Below are positions 59,801 to 64,000 of a stretch of 64,000 nt of DNA, in pieces. The stretch is taken from contig NC_059373.1 in NCBI RefSeq assembly GCF_019703515.2, forward strand, positions 20,112,281 through 20,176,280. Direction: 5' to 3'. The notes beneath the pieces were generated by a model, which had not been told where the DNA came from, ran no database searches, and saw only the letters and a program-made list of their open reading frames with translations. The position numbers and the translations under genes are program-made. Position 1 is the stretch's first letter. Every line of letters begins with the position of its first letter. The DNA is from Myxocyprinus asiaticus. Taxonomy: Eukaryota; Chordata; Actinopteri; Cypriniformes; Catostomidae.

Positions 59801-61709
59801 TATATTAAAATGTATTTTGTATCTCCATAAAATGTGGTATTTCTCCATAAAAGTTTAACCACGAACAGAACAGCTTAAATAAGATTGGTGGGCAGACATT
59901 GGCTGTGAACAAAAACACTCACTCGTTAATTAATTCTCTTGATAATGAATGCTGCACAATATAGGGAATAGGGAGTGATTTCAGACTGTTCTGAAGAGAA
60001 CTAACCAGTTAGCTAAATTTCTATACCAATATCAGTTACCTGTGTTTGGTCCGTGACATGCAGCAGCTGCTAAATAATCTAACATTTTTATCTTGCGTGG
60101 TGTCTCATGAATGGAGTTGCCACATCCGTACAGCTGCACCTCTCCCTATTTTTTTTTGTTAAAATATGCAGCCACACTTATAAGCCAATCCTCTTTGATA
60201 CTAAATGCATCTGTGACTCGAGAGGTTGAGTCTGGTGCATTTCTGTGTTGTCTAAATTAGGAATGTTCAGGTAAACCTTTGAATCCATTTTCGTCATTTT
60301 TTTTTTTTAATAGTTATGAATCGCTCCATAATTGAATCAGAACCAACTTTCAGATTTCACGATGCATTGTAATCGTTAGGTAATCGAATCTAAGTCAGAG
60401 CGAATCGTTACACCCCAAGAAATCAGTCTACATTAATATGTAGTATAATATTTAATATTAACTGGCAAATATTTGTCCCCTTTGTGAAACCAATTCAATT
60501 ATTATGGGTGAGGTAAATATTTAGAGTGATCAAGTTAGTAGTTTCATGTTCATGTCGAATCCACTTGTGCAGCACCATAAATATCCCTGACTCAGGATTT
60601 GCTCAGTCCTGCTGCTCAAGATCTGCCTCAGAAGCAACAAGAAGGTAATAAAAAGAGTGGCAACATTTCGAAACTTCTAAGTCCATTGAAAAAAAAAAAT
60701 GGAAAGAGCTCAGACACTACAAAGGTCAGCCCATCCTACAAAATAGAGCAGCTGGACAAAAGGGGCATTTGGAGCAGAAGTGACCAAGAAGCCAGCTACT
60801 ACACAGAATTACAGAGCTCTTCGGCTGGAATGGAAAAAACTGTCCAGACATCAAAAAACTCTTCAACATTTCACAGATTCAGCCTCTTTGGGAAAGTGGC
60901 TAAAAGAAAGGCACTTTTGAGAGAGGCTGGCATTAAGTCATATTAAAGCCATGTGACCAAACATGAAACCTTTTGATGGAAAATTCTGTGGTCTGGTCAG
61001 ACTAAATTTGAGCTCTTTGGCCTTAAAGCAAAGTGCTTTGTTTGGCACAAATACACATGTAACACCATCCCTACAGTCAAGCATGGTGGTGGCAATGTCA
61101 TGCTTTGGGGTTGCTTTCCAACAGGGGAAACTTGAAAACTTTTCCGCAATATGGATAGAGCCATATATAGAGAACCTGGGGGGGTTAACACTTTTGTAAA
61201 TCTAGAAAAATAAGTGGAGATATGAATGTTCTTGGAAAAAAATTGACAAATGTGATATATTTACTAGAAAGATTTGCAAATTTCACTTTCTTTGTAGAAA
61301 GCACCAGAATTCCCAATTCCAACAGTACCCCCCATTTGCAGCAGTATTTACAAAGTAATATGAGTCTATGTAGTCTGGTCATTGCTGCAGAACCCAGTGG
61401 ACAGAGGAATTAATCCATATAATATTCAACTGCTCCTGTAAGCTTTTTTCCCCCCATCATTTAGAAAAGGTTTATATGGTTTATAATGGCGGGTATTTCA
61501 ATGAAAATTTCTAAGGTAGGAAATTTATATGAGAATTGGTGGTCTTACACATCAACCTGTTTGGTGTACAGTTGAATTCCCACTTACCCCTCCACTAATG
61601 TCCTGTTGGCCAGACGAATGCAGTGCTCCCATAAGACATTGGAAACGGGCAGAGGAATCCGAACAACTTTTGACACATCTCCCAGTTTCTGGTTAAACTT
61701 CTCAAATTC
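45050..61709 (-). CDS. vps50: syndetin / VPS50, last three coding exons (partial gene)
   Basis: Subunit of the EARP complex (with VPS51, VPS52, VPS53), which tethers vesicles for recycling from endosomes. The three exons read on the - strand are 61709-61588, 47140-46951 and 45169-45050. They join in phase (2 then 0) through GT-AG introns of 14447 and 1781 bp, giving about 143 C-terminal residues. The protein ends [21 protein letters not shown] minus its first residues as listed under the last exon. Recognisable C-terminal segments are [37 protein letters not shown] and [12 protein letters not shown]. Earlier exons should lie beyond 64000. The gene converges on calcr, the same arrangement as in mammals. 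No splice-site defect or stop is seen, so the gene appears intact. Confidence 0.9.
45835..46487. repeat. palindromic TTAA MITE (Angel-like), copy 3, in a vps50 intron
   Basis: Starts TTAAAGGAATAGTTCACCCA and ends AACTATTCCTTTAA. The halves are inverted about a centre near 46215. Short direct repeats of CATACAATACATGTCAA lie at 45967-46035. It sits in the 1.78-kb intron between the last two vps50 exons. Confidence 0.75.
46951..47140 (-). CDS. vps50: vps50 second-last coding exon
   Basis: Acceptor tctgccag precedes 47140 and donor GTAAGA begins at 46950. One base completes Gly, then 63 codons follow: [19 protein letters not shown], the leucine-rich [19 protein letters not shown], and the helical [20 protein letters not shown] ending in KNHR. 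The reading frame stays open on both sides into intron, but the splice sites define the exon. Confidence 0.92.
47216..47357 (-). repeat. SINE fragment near a vps50 exon
   Basis: Read on the - strand: TGGTTAGGGAGCAAGGCC, then CCTTGAGCAAGACACTTATCC and AGGTTGCTCTAGGGCACTG, motifs of a tRNA-derived fish SINE family related to the copy at 63202. It lies 76 bp upstream of the vps50 exon, on its acceptor side, and next to the GACA array. Confidence 0.6.
47403..47831. repeat. (GACA)n-rich microsatellite array 1
   Basis: About 430 bp of GACA with interspersed GATA and GATG units. It abuts the 3' end of the Penelope-like element. The long open frames across it are only the repeat translated (Cys-Leu-Ser-Val). 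Confidence 0.95.
48247..48429 (-). pseudogene. PLE GIY-YIG endonuclease domain
   Basis: Reads [20 protein letters not shown] with KHTLAVRL after it: the [10 protein letters not shown] zinc-knuckle-like cysteines and the LYIGET core typical of PLE endonucleases. The downstream Arg/His/Glu part degrades after RLTTFISGG. Confidence 0.78.
48575..49640 (-). pseudogene. PLE reverse transcriptase core, catalytic site damaged
   Basis: Opens with [13 protein letters not shown], then [35 protein letters not shown] (palm motif A with Asp), [19 protein letters not shown] (motif B) and, after a frame change, [19 protein letters not shown] and [14 protein letters not shown] (thumb side). At the expected aspartate pair of motif C the frame reads CCRYMGFGL, so both acidic residues appear deleted, with a frameshift next to it. 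The element therefore cannot encode an active polymerase. Confidence 0.8.
49648..50090 (-). repeat. tRNA-derived SINE inserted in the PLE, with 10-bp target duplication
   Basis: Same family as 8981-9435. Head on the - strand: GGCCTGGGTAGCTCAGC (A box) and AAGTTCAAATCC (B box). The 3' T-rich tail on + starts at 49648. Duplicated target CCTTATGTAT is at 49638-49647 and 50091-50100. PLE sequence continues on both sides, so the SINE arrived later. Confidence 0.9.
50300..50775 (-). pseudogene. PLE polyprotein N-terminal region, frameshifted
   Basis: 50775-50551 contains [20 protein letters not shown] followed by GLTFVPTPK, a conserved PLE segment upstream of the reverse transcriptase. Further along, near 50380-50330, [13 protein letters not shown] in another frame matches the lysine-rich RT entry motif. 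Stops and frame changes separate them. Confidence 0.65.
50934..51461 (-). CDS. PLE upstream ORF with SGNH-hydrolase-like segment
   Basis: From Met at 51461 ([16 protein letters not shown]) to a stop at 50934, 175 residues. The first half is acidic and proline-rich. The second half reads [26 protein letters not shown] and [11 protein letters not shown], which resembles blocks I-III of SGNH/GDSL-type hydrolase folds (GDS with Ser, then Gly and Asn blocks). The frame ends just after the Asn block, so the fold is incomplete and probably frameshifted. Function in the element is unknown. The open frame extends upstream into the GACA repeat, which I exclude. Confidence 0.6.
   Translation of the reverse strand: MNVVVLQPYVIFSSPTTTEQDPEDLKDSEICQETPEIKRVPEVVGLLGDQGGENMMTGDLKDNCRKPKPHPESPPKPLSDPFPSNRTVKLRQSSVTCYPNSNRKINDWNLEINKLIVFTGDSNLSRIPYFSDPLVQIDSFPGATFYHMTGVLKKMTPHDNVQRVVLSLGLNKHLV
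51481..51766. repeat. (GACA)n-rich microsatellite array 2
   Basis: About 285 bp of GACA/AGAA units in the same orientation as array 1, abutting the 5' end of the Penelope-like element. Confidence 0.95.
51767..52407. other. vps50 intron, nothing recognised
   Basis: Non-coding up to the hAT target duplication. Confidence 0.45.
52416..53542. mobile_element. non-autonomous hAT element with perfect 8-bp target duplication
   Basis: Termini CAGCGGTCAGCAACCT and, inverted, CAGGGGTCAGCAACCT. Flanked by GTCTATAG at 52408-52415 and 53543-53550. Internal arms are long inverted repeats: ACATCTTGATGTAATCCTTCC near 52545 against GGAAGGATTACATCAAGATG near 53150, and AGCCATTTGCGCATCACAAGC near 52670 against its inverse near 53040, so it folds back on itself. 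No transposase. Confidence 0.88.
53551..54680. other. vps50 intron, nothing recognised
   Basis: Non-coding. No convincing ORF or repeat boundary. Confidence 0.45.
54681..56288. mobile_element. TTAA-flanked non-autonomous element with a nested palindromic MITE
   Basis: Flanked by TTAA at 54681-54684 and 56285-56288. Ends GGCCCCAGCACACTT and, inverted, GGCCCCAACACACTA, with GAAGAATGAA just inside both. No transposase ORF. A second TTAA element occupies 55367-56036. Confidence 0.68.
55367..56036. repeat. palindromic TTAA MITE (Angel-like), copy 4
   Basis: TTAAAGGAATAGTTCACCCA at the left and TGGGTGAACTATTCCTTTAA at the right. The halves are inverted around 55705-55735. Its centre differs from copies 1-3, so it is a different subtype. 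Confidence 0.78.
56289..57672. other. vps50 intron with one unassigned ORF
   Basis: Mostly non-coding. An open frame at 57195-57524 is listed separately. Confidence 0.4.
57195..57524 (+). CDS. unassigned open reading frame, 109 codons
   Basis: Opens [20 protein letters not shown] and continues acidic and Ser-rich, then ends with a lysine-rich stretch ([14 protein letters not shown]). A splice-acceptor-like CTTCCTGACTACAG lies just upstream (57162-57175), and a frame from there would add SDAFSYT before the Met. The composition of the first 50 residues looks protein-like, but I do not recognise a family. It is antisense to vps50. It may be a decayed retrocopy, a lone exon of another gene, or chance. 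Confidence 0.2.
   Translation: MENHQEVSDKTRHTIDDILEYGQSDGREDDNSSLEKPCLLSSPCLQMFLMFIFTASKNRLSPNGKQMRARGMVPDMEKIKKNTLNIKKIKQPLWINTCSYLRMTQDMEV
57673..58515. mobile_element. non-autonomous hAT-like element
   Basis: Ends CAGGGTTGGGGAGTAAC and, inverted, CAGGGTTGGGAGGGTTAC. The flanking 8-bp sequences TGTGCCAA (57665-57672) and CGTGCCAA (58516-58523) match at 7 of 8. Inside are further inverted motifs (GGAATACATGTAAT on the left, GTGGAATACATTT near the right). No ORF. Confidence 0.75.
58516..59327. other. vps50 intron, nothing recognised
   Basis: AT-rich and non-coding. Confidence 0.4.
59328..59640 (+). mobile_element. possible solo LTR
   Basis: Starts TGTGCTCTCCTG and ends CAACAAACTGTGACA, with TATATATAGATCC (TATA-like, near 59430) and TTCAATAAAGCC (polyadenylation signal, near 59581) in the right order for an LTR. 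No flanking target duplication was found, so this is tentative. Confidence 0.35.
59641..60700. other. vps50 intron, nothing recognised
   Basis: Non-coding. TTTTTTTTT and AAAAAAAAA runs are present near 60300 and 60690. Confidence 0.4.
60740..61195 (+). mobile_element. Tc1 transposon fossil (transposase middle part)
   Basis: Degenerate transposase on the + strand: [14 protein letters not shown] and [10 protein letters not shown] near 60745-60830, then in another frame [11 protein letters not shown] and [12 protein letters not shown] near 61000-61125. Several frameshifts, no terminal repeats identified. Confidence 0.6.
61196..61587. other. vps50 intron, nothing recognised
   Basis: Non-coding up to the donor of the vps50 exon. 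Confidence 0.4.
61588..61709 (-). CDS. vps50: vps50 third-last coding exon
   Basis: Acceptor ttctacag (complement of 61710-61717) and donor GTAAGT just below 61588. Encodes [20 protein letters not shown] followed by [20 protein letters not shown] and two bases of a Gly codon, completed by the next exon's C. No hydrophobic segment is present, consistent with a soluble tethering subunit. Confidence 0.9.
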
Positions 61710-63200
61710 CTGTAGAAAACAATTAGAGAAATGTGTTAGGCAGTCTGCATCCTGATGGGCTGTTATTACTGGCACAATTTCTAAACAGCCAAAAAACATT
61801 TTGGGGCAAATTTACAAAATGGTTATATTGCCACTAATCCGTTTGGTATTTCTGGGCAAAAACTAGCACCTTCTTCACCAACCACCACCACAATATAGTT
61901 TAACTAGGTGCTAAATTCGCTGAAACAGTGTTGTGCCATTTTCAAATTAGGTCACTATCATTATTTTTAGCGCAAACAGACCTCCTTAAGTTAATCAGGC
62001 TTATAACAGATTGCACTTTACTCACAAAATTCAGCGCTATTGCCTAACACAATTAACGTCTGCTGACATTTGTATACATTTTGTAGTCATCAGTCAAACG
62101 ATGATCAAACAATGGAGAAGAGCGTTATAACCGGCCATTTATCCAGGCACATGGTGTGATCGAGCTCATTTTAAGCACTCAGCACTAGCACTCAGATCTG
62201 ACCAAGGAGATCAGAAAATGTGGCACACTCAGCACTACAATTTTGGGCGTGTTTGCGCTATTACCTGAATTTGCACAGTTCCTTTACCCTTTATTCATAG
62301 CTGTTGAATCAGGTGCTAAACAACGCAGAGAGCACATGCTAAGTAACTAAGCAAGCAATGAATCATTCATAGTGAACCCGCCCCCTCCCCTTTTCCTGTT
62401 TAAATCTGTGTAGAGCTCTCCCTAGTGTGATGTACTTAATGTTAACCATATTTAAATAAATAACCTCAAGTTGGTTGAGAGGTCTGGATGAGAGGTCATG
62501 AACTAGCTAGAAATAGTATTATGTTGCAGAAATCCAGAATCCCAACAAAGGTGTAAATTAATAACTAAATCAGAAAAGTGTGGCCAGCAAAGGCTATAAA
62601 TGTTCACTGGTGCCATATTGGCAGAACAGGTTTTTCGAACTACAGGATTTGCAATCCCAAGGTACTGTCTGTAAGTCCCTGCAGTGCAGATGTCCAGATA
62701 AAGCCATGCCACGTACAAAATCCTGTACTGTATAAGCCAGCTGCTCGCTGAGGTGTTGATTCAGCTGTGCTTAAGCCCATTTCTCTTTCACTTGTGGCAG
62801 GAAAACACGCCCATAACTTTCTTAGCGAACTGATATATGGCTCGTTTGAGAGCCAAGGACTACATGTACCGTGCTCTTGCACCTTGAATGTTGATACCAA
62901 GCCAAAAGCACTAAAATGGCTGTGCACTTTTTCAGGGTGATTTTTCTACCTTTAATCTTCTGTATTAATTTGAAAATATGCAGTTTATTTCACAACTTAG
63001 ATATATAGTTTTAAAAAGAACAAAAGAGCTGGTCACAATATCTGCGTTTCAGTATCCAATTATAATTTATAGTCCTTGCATGAGACAACATAAGAATTGA
63101 GAAACTAATCACAGCTCACACAGATCAAACTAGATTTTTATATTTTCAGAAGAAAAAGAGAGTAGGGTGTTCTGGGTGGTTGCTAGGGCATTGCTATATG
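61710..63200. other. vps50 intron, no exon found
   Basis: Searched on the - strand for further vps50 exons without success. A repeat-like stretch with GGTGCTAAATTCGC and AGCGCTATTGC motifs lies at about 61805-62290. Confidence 0.4.
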
Positions 63201-63201
63201 G

Positions 63202-63392
63202 AGTGGTGGTGGTGTAGTGGACTAAAGCGCTGAACTGGTAAGCAGAAGGTTGGTGGTTCAATTCCCACAGCTACCACCAGTGTGTCCTTGAGCAAGGCAC
63301 TTAACTCCAGGTTGCTCCAGGGGGATGGGCACTGTAAGTCGCTTTGGATAAAACCATCTGCCAAATGCATAAATGTAAATGTATACAGTTGC
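63202..63392 (+). repeat. tRNA-derived SINE
   Basis: Promoter-like head with GTGTAGTGGACTAAAGCGC (A box) and GGTTCAATTCCC (B box), then CCTTGAGCAAGGCACTTAA and the tail GTCGCTTTGGATAAAACCAT, a tail motif shared by many fish SINEs and L2-type LINEs. Confidence 0.75.
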
Positions 63393-64000
63393 TAAGGTGT
63401 GTGTGTGTTGATAAGCACCACTACATTTTGCTAAGTAAAGACGATAAACTCCTAGTAATGCAAATAAAAAGGTGCAGTTTTGTGTGCTTTTTACATTGAG
63501 GCCTAACCACATATATTGTATAGCATTGAAAAGTCAGTTCTGAGGTGTCATCAATAATGCTTTATAAATGGTGGTATCAGTCTCTTAAATCAATCTGCGG
63601 AAGAAAGCAAAACAAAAGAAAAAAATCTAATATTAGTTCTTGAGGTTGAGCGTGTTTACCGATCAAGATGTTCATACATTTTTTTCCCAATGAAGTTAAT
63701 GTAACATTTTTACCAATATTGCTGCAGTTTTGAGGTTACTTAAAAAGTGTGTGTTCTACTTTTTTCCTATTTCTTTTACCCCAGTCACAGAAACGCACAA
63801 GTTGTTGTCACTTTCCATTGCTCTTGAAGCAGATAGTCTGTTTAAACAGAGTAGACAATTTAAAATTGTAACTAAAAAGGAAGTTCCCCATGAATATATG
63901 CTCATATTGTTATTAAGAATTTATATCAAGCTGTTTATAATATCCATTTCATAGCACAGTAATTCACATTCATTTGTTGAGTGTGTAACCATCTCTCCAG
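63393..64000. other. vps50 intron, nothing recognised
   Basis: Non-coding to the end of the window. Confidence 0.4.

Noticed and set aside
62640..63512. Candidate further vps50 exons on the - strand
   Set aside because: The frames lack splice sites and vps50-like sequence; one overlaps a SINE.

Overview
The window is nuclear DNA from a ray-finned fish, most likely a cyprinid. It is AT-rich, its genes are split by introns, and it is full of teleost mobile elements: Tc1/mariner, hAT, TTAA-flanked palindromic MITEs, a DIRS element, an L1, a Penelope-like element and tRNA-derived SINEs. The species call is an inference from repeat types recognised by eye.

Only two host genes could be modelled, and both run off the window. 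calcr (calcitonin receptor, class B GPCR) is on the + strand. Its last seven coding exons lie between 8790 and 20735 and cover the receptor from the first intracellular loop through TM2-TM7 to the C-terminal tail. The ligand-binding ectodomain and TM1 are not here, and 1-8789 is read as intron. vps50 (syndetin, EARP tethering complex) is on the - strand. Its last three coding exons are at 61588-61709, 46951-47140 and 45050-45169, and its 5' exons lie beyond 64000. The genes are convergent, tail to tail, about 24.3 kb apart between stop codons. The same neighbourhood exists in mammals (human 7q21), which supports both names.

Layout: 1-8789, calcr intron with a MITE-like repeat (about 1.2-1.5 kb), a rearranged Tc1 fragment (about 4.2-4.7 kb) and an internally deleted DIRS element (4.8-7.5 kb). 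8790-20735, calcr exons; the introns hold a SINE, a palindromic TTAA element, an L1 remnant interrupted by a Tc1 remnant, and smaller MITEs. 20736-45049, intergenic: a decayed Tc1 interrupted by a TTAA-flanked insertion (28.4-30.9 kb), a short Tc1-type MITE (35.0-35.5 kb), a hAT-like element holding a palindromic MITE (35.5-38.0 kb), a very young-looking full-length Tc1 (39849-41432) and a Tc1 fold-back (41898-43060). 45050-61709, vps50 exons; the 14.4-kb intron holds a Penelope-like retroelement between two GACA arrays and itself split by a SINE, two hAT-type elements with target duplications, a TTAA element nesting another TTAA element, a possible solo LTR and a Tc1 fossil. 61710-64000, further vps50 intron with a SINE.

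The host genes are ordinary. The features most worth a second look are the Penelope-like element sitting inside a (GACA)n tract with an SGNH-like upstream ORF, the gag-to-recombinase deletion in the DIRS element, the Tc1 fold-back built from two 5' halves, and the nearly intact Tc1 with 201-bp inverted repeats and one late in-frame stop. All identifications come from reading the sequence; no database search was run.
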